Below are positions 25,782 through 34,413 of a DNA stretch of 64,000 nucleotides, in pieces. Numbering within the stretch: the stretch's first letter is position 1; each line of letters opens with the position of its first letter. The notes beneath the pieces were generated by a model. That model was not told where the DNA came from. It worked only from the letters and a program-made list of their open reading frames with translations, and did not search any database. This stretch comes from Lysinibacillus cavernae (GTDB taxonomy: Bacteria; Bacillota; Bacilli; Bacillales_A; Planococcaceae). The DNA lies in assembly GCF_009724685.1 (NCBI RefSeq), contig NZ_WMEF01000005.1, positions 175,831 through 239,830 on the forward strand. Reading direction: 5' to 3'. Both the position numbers and the translations under genes were made by a program.

Positions 25782-27368
25782 CTAACGGTTATTAATTACT
25801 ACTTCTTTTTTATTTCTCATTTTTTGTTGATACACTCTCCATGATATACACCATTTAGAAGGGTCATCTAAATAGTCTGCTTCAATTAATTGATGAATTG
25901 TACTATTTTGCGGGGCTGCTTTAACAATTTCTGGCGTTTCATACGCTTCTTTAGAAATCTGCTCGAGTGCTTGAATATATTCATCTAAATCTGCCTTAGA
26001 ATAAGATTCTGTTGGTTCAAGTGTAAATGGTTGCGGCACAATATAGGGATGATGGCTAGTCCAGTAATGTAAACCGAAATCAGTCATACGGCGTTGTACA
26101 TCCTCTGTTGTAACACCTGTTTCTTTCTCTAGTTGCTCCCAACTATAACGAACTTGCTCTAATCGTTGCCCTTGTACATACGGCACACTCACACCACGAA
26201 TTTTTGATACTTTACTATACAGATAGTTGTTATTTAATACAGCTGTTTCTGCCACAGCTTTAAGTCCATCTGCACCTAATGCCCTAACCCAAGCATACGA
26301 ACGTAAAATGGTTTGAGCTACTCCATGGAATGACCGTACTTTTCCAATCGAATGCTCTAAATTATCATTTAATACATATTGGTCTCCAACTTTATCAACA
26401 ATTGGTCCTGGTAGATAAGGCTTTAATGCTTCTGTCACTCCTAGTGCCCCTGTTGCTGGTCCTCCACACATGTGTGGTGCTGCAAATGTTTTGTGTAGAT
26501 TGAAGAAACACATGTCGAAGCCTGCTTCTCTTGCACGTGTAATTCCTAACAGTCCATTGGCATTTGCTTGGTCGTAGTAACAAATTCCTCCGACATCATG
26601 CACTATTTTCGTAAATTCTTTAATTTTAGAATTATAAATCCCTGTATCTTCAGGGTTAGCTACAACAAAACCAGCAGTTCTTTCAGATACAACTTCTTTC
26701 AATTTATTAATATCTGGGAAACCATTTTCATCTGGATGTATAGTTATAATTTTATAGCCTTTTACTACCGCGGTTGCTGCTTGAGATGGATGTGAGAAGA
26801 TTGTGGTAATTATTTCATTACGTTGATCTGCCTCACCTTTAACTTCAAAATATTTGCGTACAATCGATGCCATTGCAAACAATGCCTGTGTACCGCCACT
26901 TGGTTGGAAGGAGAATCCGTCCATCCCCGAGACCTCACGCATTGCTAAGTCCATATTGTGAATGATTTCTAGCATTCCTTGGACAGTACCGACATCTTGT
27001 AAAGGATGTAGCCCCATTATTTTAGGATTACGAATAAGTAATTCATTAATTTTTGGAATATATTTCATCGTACAAGTCCCTTGCCCAATTTCAACATTAA
27101 AATCAGAACCTAATGTTTCTTGCGAAAGTCTTACATAATGTCGTAACACACGTGCTTGACCGATTTCTGGTAAGGTCGGTTTATTTGCTCTTTTCATATT
27201 GTGAGGTAAGGCTGAAACACCATCACCGATTGCATTTACAACCTCATTTGAAGGTTGTGGTACTTCCACTCCGACTTCACCTGGTTGATGTAGCTCAAAA
27301 ATGATAGGTTCATTCCACTTAGCTTGATGAAAATTTATATTTACATTTTCTCTTAGAATTTTTTCCAC
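25782..27368 (-). CDS. Divergent glycine decarboxylase P-protein subunit 2-like PLP enzyme
   Basis: Homologue of GcvPB with a kept PLP lysine (FNLHKTF). Several motifs of the canonical enzyme, as I recall the B. subtilis protein, are changed: GTCTMKYIP for GSCTMKYNP, PSGGTQAL for PAAGAHGE, FSHPSQAATA for SAHGTNPASA, NPEDTG for NPNTLG, YYDQANANG for YYDGANLNA, and APHMCGGPATG for GPHGGGGPGSG. The start is GTG 27368, seven bases after AAAGGAG (528 residues, longer than the usual ~490). It pairs with the GcvPA-like gene 22 bases upstream. No gcvH or gcvT is nearby. A changed substrate is plausible. Confidence 0.85.
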   Translation of the reverse strand: MEKILRENVNINFHQAKWNEPIIFELHQPGEVGVEVPQPSNEVVNAIGDGVSALPHNMKRANKPTLPEIGQARVLRHYVRLSQETLGSDFNVEIGQGTCTMKYIPKINELLIRNPKIMGLHPLQDVGTVQGMLEIIHNMDLAMREVSGMDGFSFQPSGGTQALFAMASIVRKYFEVKGEADQRNEIITTIFSHPSQAATAVVKGYKIITIHPDENGFPDINKLKEVVSERTAGFVVANPEDTGIYNSKIKEFTKIVHDVGGICYYDQANANGLLGITRAREAGFDMCFFNLHKTFAAPHMCGGPATGALGVTEALKPYLPGPIVDKVGDQYVLNDNLEHSIGKVRSFHGVAQTILRSYAWVRALGADGLKAVAETAVLNNNYLYSKVSKIRGVSVPYVQGQRLEQVRYSWEQLEKETGVTTEDVQRRMTDFGLHYWTSHHPYIVPQPFTLEPTESYSKADLDEYIQALEQISKEAYETPEIVKAAPQNSTIHQLIEADYLDDPSKWCISWRVYQQKMRNKKEVVINNR

Positions 27369-27390
27369 ATTAAAACTCCTTTCTCCCCAT

Positions 27391-28779
27391 TTAATTTCCG
27401 ACGATTGTAGATAAAGCATTCACTAGTTTATCAATATCCTCTTTAGTGTGAACTTCAGTTACACAATAAAGCGCTGCTTGACCGAATTCGGGAAACTCCA
27501 ACGATAAATCTTTACCACCGAAGATTTTTTGCTCTAGTAATCGTGAATTAATTTCTTCTACTGTTAATCCTGTATTGCTAAAATCAATAATGAACTCTTT
27601 GAAAAACGGAGAGGTAATTCTTGAACCCCGAATACTTTTAATTTTATTTAATTGCATTACCGCATACTGACTGTTTTGCATAATGGCTTGGCCTAACTCG
27701 TACATGCCATTTGGTCCCATTAACGACAAATACACACCTGCCGTAATTCCCCAAAGAGCTGTTTGTGTACCTACAGATTCCTTACCGTTTTCTCGATCTG
27801 CAAAGGACGTACGCTCATACGCAATGTCCCCGAAACCATATTCACCTTTCTTTACGGTTGGAATAATACCGAACAATCGAGATGGATATTCATTAACAAA
27901 TTTTGGGTCATTATATGTTGCAATAAATCCAGCTTGCCCTCCACTATAATTCATGTGCATCCCTAATGGCTGTAAATCCCCACATACAATATCAGCCCCA
28001 TATTGACTTGGTGGTGCTAATACCCCTAGTGAACTTGGATCTACTCCAACAACCATAAGTACGCCATATTTTTTAGCCAGTTGCGAAATTTCCTGCCCTT
28101 GCGACTCGATGAAACCCAAGTATGATGGATTTTCAAAGTAAATAGCTGCAACTTCATTTGACAACTTTGCTTCTAAATCGGCTAAATCCATTAATCCTGT
28201 ATTAATATTGAATTTTACCCCTTCAAATGTTAACTGTGGTGTACCATAGTTTGTAATAACTTTTCTACGTTCAGGAGAAAGTGTATTAGCAAGTAATATC
28301 TTCGTTCGCTTTGTAATCCGACTAGCCATACGTATGGATGTAGATGCAGCTTGAGCCCAATCAAATGTTGGAACATTCACTACATCCATATCCACAAGCT
28401 CTGCCATTAAGCTTTGATATTCAAATAATGCTTGAAAGCGACCATGATCCTCATAAGGCTCTCCTGCATAAGCTGTTAAAAACTCCGCACGTTGATTTAC
28501 TTCATCACATACGGCTGGTATGAAGTGTTGCCAGCAACCAGCTCCTAGAAAATTAATATATTCATTGGTGCTTACATTTTTATTTAAAAGACCATCAATA
28601 TGACGTCGTAACTCTAATTCATTCAAAGCTTTTGGGATTTTCATCGTACCTTTAAATTGTAAAGCCTCTGGAATACACGAATAAAGCTCTTCAACTGACT
28701 GAACACCGATTTCATCTAACATTTCTTGTTTTACCTCACATACCATATTAGGGATATATGGATGAACCTTTTTACTCAT
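27391..28779 (-). CDS. Divergent glycine decarboxylase P-protein subunit 1-like protein
   Basis: Homologue of GcvPA (462 residues), partner of the next gene. The N-terminal YIPNMVCEVKQEMLDEIGV and the FLGAGCWQHFIPAV region keep the family pattern. Substrate-site stretches differ from the canonical sequence as I recall it: AGEPYEDHGR where PYQPEISQG is usual, TFDWAQAAS for MYDGATA, and SFADRENGKESVGTQTAL in place of the conserved HIRREKATSNICTNQAL. The ATG at 28779 follows GGAGG. Changes in both subunits at matching places suggest a specialised paralogue rather than the housekeeping glycine cleavage enzyme. Confidence 0.85.
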   Translation of the reverse strand: MSKKVHPYIPNMVCEVKQEMLDEIGVQSVEELYSCIPEALQFKGTMKIPKALNELELRRHIDGLLNKNVSTNEYINFLGAGCWQHFIPAVCDEVNQRAEFLTAYAGEPYEDHGRFQALFEYQSLMAELVDMDVVNVPTFDWAQAASTSIRMASRITKRTKILLANTLSPERRKVITNYGTPQLTFEGVKFNINTGLMDLADLEAKLSNEVAAIYFENPSYLGFIESQGQEISQLAKKYGVLMVVGVDPSSLGVLAPPSQYGADIVCGDLQPLGMHMNYSGGQAGFIATYNDPKFVNEYPSRLFGIIPTVKKGEYGFGDIAYERTSFADRENGKESVGTQTALWGITAGVYLSLMGPNGMYELGQAIMQNSQYAVMQLNKIKSIRGSRITSPFFKEFIIDFSNTGLTVEEINSRLLEQKIFGGKDLSLEFPEFGQAALYCVTEVHTKEDIDKLVNALSTIVGN

Positions 28780-28802
28780 TTAAAATACCTCCCTCTAAAT
28801 TT

Positions 28803-29573
28803 TTAGGCTAAGCCGCCGCCATCAACTGTTAATGTAGTTCCTGTAACCCAAGCTGATAAATTACTTGCAAGGAATAATACTCCTTTAGCAATATCTTCTG
28901 GTGTTCCTAATCTTGCCAACGGTCTATCAACAGCCGAACTACGTAAAAAGCTTGATTCGTCTATATTTAATTGTTTTGCTTCTCCACGAAGTAATGGCGT
29001 ATCTGTATCTCCGGGACAAATACAATTTACGCGAATATTTTCTGGGCCGTGGTCAATAGCCATAGCCTTTGTTAAATTTACAACCCCCGCTTTTGCAGCA
29101 CAGTAGGAAGCGGCTTTGTCTCCACCTTTGATTCCCCACCCAGAACCAGTATTAATGATACTGCCTCCATTTTCTCTCATAAGTGGGATTAAGTATTTTG
29201 AAAGTAAATACACCCCTTTTAGAGAAACATTAATAACCGCATCCCAATCAGCTTCCTCTAAATCCACTACTGTTTTTCTGCGAATAATGCCAGCATTATT
29301 AAACAGCACGTCTACTTTTCCATATCTTTCATGTATAGAATTAGCCACACTTTGGCAGTCTTGTGTATTCGTCACATCACATTTTAAAAAATCAACATCT
29401 AAACCAGCTTCTTTAAAGTTTTTTTCTGTATCCTCACCTTTTTGTTGATCGATATCTAAAATCACTGTTTTCGTTCCCAACTCACTAAATAATTTAGCTG
29501 TAGCAAGGCCAATTCCCGAAGCCCCTCCTGTAATTACAGCAACTTTACCTTCTAACTCAAAGTAATCTATCAA
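28803..29573 (-). CDS. SDR family NAD(P)-dependent dehydrogenase (first of the operon)
   Basis: Short-chain dehydrogenase of 256 residues with TGGASGIGLA, DIDQQKG (the aspartate suggests NAD preference), FNNAGIIRR, a catalytic Ser in INTGSGWG, SYCAAKAG and VTGTTLTVDGGGLA. Its TTG start at 29573 follows AAGGAGGAAG by six bases. It is the first gene behind the sigma-54 promoter, whose predicted start point lies only about 25 bases upstream. Substrate unknown; with the second SDR it suggests two redox steps around the GcvP-like reaction. Confidence 0.88.
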   Translation of the reverse strand: MIDYFELEGKVAVITGGASGIGLATAKLFSELGTKTVILDIDQQKGEDTEKNFKEAGLDVDFLKCDVTNTQDCQSVANSIHERYGKVDVLFNNAGIIRRKTVVDLEEADWDAVINVSLKGVYLLSKYLIPLMRENGGSIINTGSGWGIKGGDKAASYCAAKAGVVNLTKAMAIDHGPENIRVNCICPGDTDTPLLRGEAKQLNIDESSFLRSSAVDRPLARLGTPEDIAKGVLFLASNLSAWVTGTTLTVDGGGLA

Positions 29574-29610
29574 ATAAATCTTCCTCCTTCCCTTTTCTTA
29601 ATACATAACT

Positions 29611-29626
29611 TGCAAAATCCGTGCCA
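29611..29626 (-). promoter_or_regulatory. Sigma-54 promoter of the catabolic operon
   Basis: On the minus strand TGGCAC-GGATT-TTGCA, an exact match to the -24/-12 consensus TGGCAC-N5-TTGCW. Transcription would begin near 29600, just before the ribosome site of the first SDR gene. The neighbouring sigma-54 activator gene makes the assignment firm. Confidence 0.9.
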
Positions 29627-29818
29627 AGTTCAGAGAATTGTGATTCCACAAAGCCTTTATAAGTTTAATTAATAGAAAAATCAGAAATTTTAGACGTTTA
29701 ATAATTTCTTTTAAATGCGAGAAATATGAGATTCATAAATATAACACCTACATATTTGCCATACTTGTCAATTCTGATGTCAGTTTTGTCATTAAAACTA
29801 ACCATAAAAAAACACAAT

Positions 29819-29870
29819 TACCTAGGTAGTACGTTTTAAATTCTTCTTTGTATAAAAAGGAATTTAAAAC
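29819..29870. promoter_or_regulatory. Palindrome and inverted repeat upstream of the sigma-54 promoter
   Basis: TACCTAGGTA (29819-29828) is a perfect 10-bp palindrome. GTTTTAAATTC/GAATTTAAAAC (29833-29843 and 29860-29870) are perfect 11-bp arms. They lie 190-260 bases upstream of the promoter, the usual distance for activator enhancer sites, but also just after the activator gene, so a terminator role is possible. Confidence 0.45.
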
Positions 29871-29916
29871 TCTACAAGCTAAGGTACTTGTGTTAAATTT
29901 ATCTATACTATAAAAT

Positions 29917-31308
29917 TTATACTTTTTCACTTTTTAGTTTTCTATAAAGTGTTCTTGTACTTATTCCTAATTCTTCTGCAACGCGTTCTTTTCCAGCAGT
30001 GTCATTCCCATATCTAGAGAGCATTTGATAGATGACCTCCATTTCTGTATCTTTCAATACATTAGAATTGCTAAAAACATTTTGCGCTTTATTATTCTCG
30101 ATAATATACTCCGGTAAGCTATCCCTAGTTAATTGTAGGGAATTCTCCATTACCATACTGTACTCTAATACATTTTCTAACTCTCTAATGTTCCCTGGCC
30201 AAGCGTATAATTTTAACTCCGCCAAAAATTCCTTTGTAAAATCTTTAATAAACTTCCCTGTTTTATGCTGAATCTTCTCAAGCAACTTTACAATTAAATA
30301 TTCAATTTCATCCGTTCTTTCTTTTAATGGTGGCAAAGATAAAGGGATAACATTTAGCCGATAATATAAATCAGAACGGAACTCACCCTTTCTCACCATA
30401 TCCTCTAAAGATCTATTAGTAGCAGCAATAATTCTTACGTTTACTTTTCTAGGCTCAATAGCTCCAACTCTATAAATAAGCCCATCCTGCAATACTGTTA
30501 ATAGCTTTGCTTGTAAATGTAATGGTAATTCTGTAATTTCATCGAGGAATAGAGTACCTTTATCTGCAACTTCAAAATAACCCATTTTCCCTTTTCTTCT
30601 AGCGCCTGTAAACGCCCCTTCGTCATAGCCAAATAACTCGCTTTCAAACAAACTTTCAGGAATGCTTGCACAATTCAGCTCTACAAATTTGCCTTTGTGT
30701 GTAATGCTATTTGCATGGATATATTTGGCTAATAAACTTTTCCCCGTTCCCGTCTCCCCTGTTATGACAATTGAAGATGGGCTATTTGCAATACTACTTA
30801 ACTTACTTTTAATAAGTTTTAAGTGAGGCGCATCACCTAATACATATTTCGTATCAAACCCTCTTTTATTTTCAAGTAATAAATAGGATCCTTCGTTGTT
30901 CAATGCATTAATAATCATATCTCCTAAACGAGCTAACCAATATTGATATTTCTTCTGCTCAGATGAAAGTTTTTTCTCTCCCTCATCTGTAAAACTAACA
31001 AACGTCAGATATCCGAAGTGACGCTCTCCTTTTACTAAATTCATAAGCATTTCCACTTTAGATGGGCAGTTATTTTGGAACCTACAACCAGAACATGTTT
31101 TCATTTGACCAGGCTTTTGTAAATATTGAACAGGCTTAGAATTATACTTTTGGAAGAAGGGAAGGTGTACCTGTATCCCTTTTTGCTTTCTATATTCTTC
31201 TGTTGCAATAAAAATTTCACCCTTCGAAGTGAAATAGGCAATTTCTAATTGTAGTAGTTCACCAAATGCATCAATCAGTGATTGCATTAATTTTTCTGCA
31301 TTCAACAT
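29917..31308 (-). CDS. Sigma-54-dependent transcriptional activator
   Basis: Bacterial enhancer-binding protein of 463 residues. About 150 N-terminal residues form a sensor with a cysteine cluster (CSGCRFQNNC, near residue 72), not a phosphoreceiver. The AAA+ domain has Walker A GETGTGKS, the sigma-54 contact loop GAFTGA, Walker B GTLFLDEI and the R-finger region. The C-terminus is a Fis-type helix-turn-helix (ERVAEELGISTRTLYRKL). It is co-directional with and upstream of the operon it should activate. The signal is probably the pathway substrate, sensed by the N-terminal domain. Confidence 0.95.
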   Translation of the reverse strand: MLNAEKLMQSLIDAFGELLQLEIAYFTSKGEIFIATEEYRKQKGIQVHLPFFQKYNSKPVQYLQKPGQMKTCSGCRFQNNCPSKVEMLMNLVKGERHFGYLTFVSFTDEGEKKLSSEQKKYQYWLARLGDMIINALNNEGSYLLLENKRGFDTKYVLGDAPHLKLIKSKLSSIANSPSSIVITGETGTGKSLLAKYIHANSITHKGKFVELNCASIPESLFESELFGYDEGAFTGARRKGKMGYFEVADKGTLFLDEITELPLHLQAKLLTVLQDGLIYRVGAIEPRKVNVRIIAATNRSLEDMVRKGEFRSDLYYRLNVIPLSLPPLKERTDEIEYLIVKLLEKIQHKTGKFIKDFTKEFLAELKLYAWPGNIRELENVLEYSMVMENSLQLTRDSLPEYIIENNKAQNVFSNSNVLKDTEMEVIYQMLSRYGNDTAGKERVAEELGISTRTLYRKLKSEKV

Positions 31309-31564
31309 GATATTCCCCCTGTATACATCAAAAAATGTAATAAAGTCAATTCATTTAAAGTGAAAACAGCACCCAATAGCCCATTATAAGTAAGGAGTTA
31401 ATAGATTACGTTTCATGAACTCCACCTTATATGGAACCTTCCTCTTATCTTTTCATATATAATTCGCCAAAAGTTACGTCTCACCTTTATTATTCTATTC
31501 AAATAAGGTTAATATAGGATGTTTCCAAAAACACAAATTTGTTGAGTATAATCCACAATAGAAA

Positions 31565-31589
31565 AGCCACCCAGAATGGATGGGTGGCT
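31565..31589 (-). terminator. Hairpin terminator
   Basis: AGCCACCCA/TGGGTGGCT, nine perfect pairs, followed on the minus strand by TTTTCTATT. With the next hairpin it occupies the 440-base gap between the activator and the 96-residue gene. The rest of the gap shows nothing recognisable. Confidence 0.65.
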
Positions 31590-31691
31590 AATATTCAAAA
31601 ACTCATATTCTAATTACGGGCTTATAACCGAGCAAGAAATAACTATAAAACTGCTGTCCAATTATTACTTTAGCAAGGGAATAAGACAAAT

Positions 31692-31725
31692 GGGACTGAC
31701 TGTCTCGAAAACGACAGTTAGTCCC
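31692..31725 (-). terminator. Hairpin downstream of the 96-residue gene
   Basis: GGGACTGACTGTC pairs with GACAGTTAGTCCC (13 pairs with one wobble, 8-base loop), 21 bases after the stop of the minus-strand gene. The T run after it is weak. Confidence 0.55.
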
Positions 31726-31746
31726 AAAATGAAAGGATTTTTTCTA

Positions 31747-32037
31747 TCACTTATAACCTGCCTTTTGTAACACTTGCAAGAAATAAAAACGGTACGTGTT
31801 TTTGACAAATGTATCTAATGGCAGACCAACATTCACCTGATATTTAGTAAATATAAAATAAAATCGTTTATCCCATTTTAAACGTAATAACTCCCCTGCC
31901 TCTTCACCATGTTTTGCTGTAAATTCCTCAATTAAAGGCTCAATCATCTCGTAACAATAGTCTTTTAAATTGGCGAGAGCTTCAATATCTTTATCCTTTT
32001 GAAAGCGTATAATCCAATCTATTAATTGCTCGTTCAT
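31747..32037 (-). CDS. Conserved-looking small helical protein, unknown function
   Basis: A 96-residue acidic, helical protein (DWIIRFQKDKDIEALANLKD, EAGELLRLKWDKRFYFIF, TFVKNTYRFYFLQVLQKAGY). The stretch YCYEMIEPLIEEFTAKHG and the ending slightly recall sigma-70 region-2-like helices of small Bacillus proteins, but I cannot assign it. It ends at hairpin terminators and stands alone. The ATG at 32037 has a GGGTGG site. Probably a real gene, given the composition and the terminators. Confidence 0.55.
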   Translation of the reverse strand: MNEQLIDWIIRFQKDKDIEALANLKDYCYEMIEPLIEEFTAKHGEEAGELLRLKWDKRFYFIFTKYQVNVGLPLDTFVKNTYRFYFLQVLQKAGYK

Positions 32038-32253
32038 TATCGTACGCCACCCTTTTATTTAGAGTTTCTTCCTATTAAATTATACGCTGTTTTTATTGGA
32101 TAGAAAAAAGAACAATTATTCTAATAAATTATATCTGAGGTAGTGCTGGCGCTATCTACACTCCATATAAAATTAATGACATACTAGGCTCCTGCAATAC
32201 GCTGCCAGTATACAACGTTGAAAATTGATGTGCCGCTTTCTCACTCTCCAATT

Positions 32254-32562
32254 CTATTTTACAAAAGAATAATTTTTAATCATTTGGCAAATTTCCACCT
32301 TATATTCGGTGTACCATTTGTCTTTGCCCAATTGTTGTGCAGTTAAATGCTTGGCATTGTCTTTCCATGCTTTAATTGCCTCTAAAGATTCCCAATAGGA
32401 CACTGTAATGCCCTTACCTTCATCGTTTCTAACACTTTCGACACGAAGGAAGCCAGGCTGTTGCTGTGCTAAGGCGTCTATTATTTCGGCCATCTTGCCA
32501 TAGTCTTCCCCATCTTGCTCAGTTCTTTGTGATGTAAAAATCACTGCATAATATGTTTCCAT
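32254..32562 (-). CDS. Antibiotic biosynthesis monooxygenase (ABM) domain protein
   Basis: A 102-residue ABM-fold protein. YYAVIFTSQRT gives the first strand, then QQPGFLRVESVRNDEGKGITVSYWESLEAIKAWKDN, the typical core. Small stand-alone ABM proteins often act as heme or quinone oxygenases, or are of unknown role. It is divergent from an ArsR-type regulator starting 87 bases away, which may control it. Confidence 0.82.
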   Translation of the reverse strand: METYYAVIFTSQRTEQDGEDYGKMAEIIDALAQQQPGFLRVESVRNDEGKGITVSYWESLEAIKAWKDNAKHLTAQQLGKDKWYTEYKVEICQMIKNYSFVK

Positions 32563-32649
32563 TTATTTCTCCCCCTCTATAACTTTTATTGTAAACGATA
32601 TGTTCTTTGACTAAAATTAAAATATAAAACATTGAAAGGATCGTGACGC

Positions 32650-33336
32650 ATGGGAATTAATCCAAATATGGCTGAAGTAGCATCACTCCTTGGCGAAACG
32701 TCAAGAGCAACCATACTAGCTAGTATGATGGACGGTCGCTTCCATACTGCTAGTGAACTGGCGTATATGGCTGCCATCAAACCGCAAACTGCTAGCTTTC
32801 ATCTTGCTAAACTAGTAGAGGGTAAGCTAATAAAAGTTGAAAAACAGGGTCGACATCGCTATTTTCAATTAGCAAGTGAGGACATTGCTCAATTTCTTGA
32901 ATCTTTCCTAGCCATCTCACCGCCACCTGAAGTACGCTCTTTAAAACAATCAAGCCAAATAAAATTATTGCAAGATGCTAGAACTTGCTATGATCATTTA
33001 GCTGGTAAATTAGGCGTCCAATTAACCGAATCACTTATGACTGCAGGCTATATAAAATTAGAAGAAAAACAGTTTGTGCTGACCGATGAAGGCACTTTGT
33101 TTTTCACCACATTTGGCCTTGATTTAGCGGCTTTAAAAAGAAAACGACGATCCTTTTCTCATGCATGTTTAGATTGGAGTGAACGGCGATACCATTTAGC
33201 TGGCGCACTAGGCAGTGAGCTATTAAACCAATTATTCAACCTTGGCTGGCTTTCACGAGTACCATCTATTCGTGCAATTAAAGTAACGGAGCAAGGGAAA
33301 ATTGGTTTGAAAGAGGTTTTCCATTTAGATTTATAA
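32650..33336 (+). CDS. ArsR-family winged-helix transcription regulator
   Basis: A 228-residue regulator. Residues 5-85 form an ArsR-type winged helix (VASLLGETSRATILASMMDGRFHTASELA, QTASFHLAKLVEGKLIKVEKQGRHRYFQLA). A C-terminal helical extension of about 140 residues (TCYDHLAGKLGVQL, HACLDWSERRYHLAGALGSELLNQL) is seen in a subgroup of long ArsR proteins. Histidine and cysteine residues there could bind metal, but no standard ArsR metal motif is evident. Probably controls the divergent ABM gene. Confidence 0.85.
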   Translation: MGINPNMAEVASLLGETSRATILASMMDGRFHTASELAYMAAIKPQTASFHLAKLVEGKLIKVEKQGRHRYFQLASEDIAQFLESFLAISPPPEVRSLKQSSQIKLLQDARTCYDHLAGKLGVQLTESLMTAGYIKLEEKQFVLTDEGTLFFTTFGLDLAALKRKRRSFSHACLDWSERRYHLAGALGSELLNQLFNLGWLSRVPSIRAIKVTEQGKIGLKEVFHLDL

Positions 33337-33361
33337 ATAGTTTAAGGCTAGGGGGATACTC

Positions 33362-34228
33362 CTAGACCTTTCCTCTACTAAACGTACGGTTTACCAAATA
33401 AATCCCAAATAAAATAAATACCCCTCCAACTACTAATGTTGATTTTAGAGGTTCGTCTAATAACACCCAACCTGTTAACACGCCAAAAAAAGGAGCTAAA
33501 AATAAATAAGCACTTGTTTTCCCAGGATCACTGTTGTGCAAAAGATAATACCAGCCTGCAAATTGAATGATAGAAGAAAAGATGCTCAGCCATAATAAAA
33601 TCAATATTGACTGCTGACTCACAATAAAAAATGGTTGTTCTAACAAGGCACTCGCTAGTAAAAGAACTAAGCCTCCAAACAACATTTGATAAGCTGATAA
33701 CACCCAAGTATCAAATAATACGCCCCATTTTTTCACTAATAGTGTTGCGCTAGCCCAAAATACTGCTGATAACAATCCAAATATAAGGCCTATTTTCAAC
33801 TCCACTTGGGCACCCATTGTGATAATAACCCCTATTAAACCAAGCAATACCCCTATCCATTGATAGAAACGGTAGCGTGCTTTGGTAAAGATCGTAGCAA
33901 ATATCACAACCAGTAATGGGTTTGTAAACGTTAATATAGAAGACTCACTTGCTGTAATGGTACGTAGACTTAAAAATATACAGCCCATAACACCAGCAGT
34001 TTGAAATGCCCCAATGACACATAACTTGAGCCATTCTTCCTTTGTCGTTGGATGTGGTCTTTTAAAAATTTTGACAATGATAGCCATTATTATTCCTGCG
34101 ACTATAAAACGAAGCGCAGCCAATAATAAAGGTGATGAATAAGGTAATCCTAGTTTTACGATGGCAAAAGACGAACCCATTAAAAAGGTCGTTACGACTA
34201 ATAAAGCAATAAATTGATAGTTCTTCAT
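33362..34228 (-). CDS. EamA/DMT superfamily transporter
   Basis: Ten-helix drug/metabolite transporter made of two EamA repeats (288 residues). The first has FLMGSSFAIVKLGLPYSSPLLLAALRFIVAG, and the second LLSAVFWASATLLVKKWG and PFFGVLTGWVLLDEPL. Likely an exporter of a metabolite or amino acid; the substrate is not readable. It converges with the ArsR-type gene and stands alone. Confidence 0.9.
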   Translation of the reverse strand: MKNYQFIALLVVTTFLMGSSFAIVKLGLPYSSPLLLAALRFIVAGIIMAIIVKIFKRPHPTTKEEWLKLCVIGAFQTAGVMGCIFLSLRTITASESSILTFTNPLLVVIFATIFTKARYRFYQWIGVLLGLIGVIITMGAQVELKIGLIFGLLSAVFWASATLLVKKWGVLFDTWVLSAYQMLFGGLVLLLASALLEQPFFIVSQQSILILLWLSIFSSIIQFAGWYYLLHNSDPGKTSAYLFLAPFFGVLTGWVLLDEPLKSTLVVGGVFILFGIYLVNRTFSRGKV

Positions 34229-34364
34229 ACAAAAGCTCCTAACCTATTTTAATAATCACACTATGTTGATTATAAACAGGTAGTAGTTCAATGCTTATCG
34301 AAGTATGGATTACATATATTTCGAAAAGTTAAATACACCTATGTTTAGCAATTGGTATTGAATT

Positions 34365-34401
34365 AAAAAATCTTACCTCTTATAAAACTAAAGAGGTAAG
34401 A
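34365..34401 (-). terminator. Terminator of the alpha/beta hydrolase gene
   Basis: TCTTACCTCT/AGAGGTAAGA, ten perfect pairs, followed on the minus strand by a TTTTTT run, 13 bases after the hydrolase stop. Confidence 0.85.
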
Positions 34402-34413
34402 TTGTAATAATGA

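Noticed and set aside
28780..28802. Glycine riboswitch before the gcvP-like genes
   Set aside because: The gap is only 23 bases and the operon starts further upstream at a sigma-54 promoter with a very short leader.
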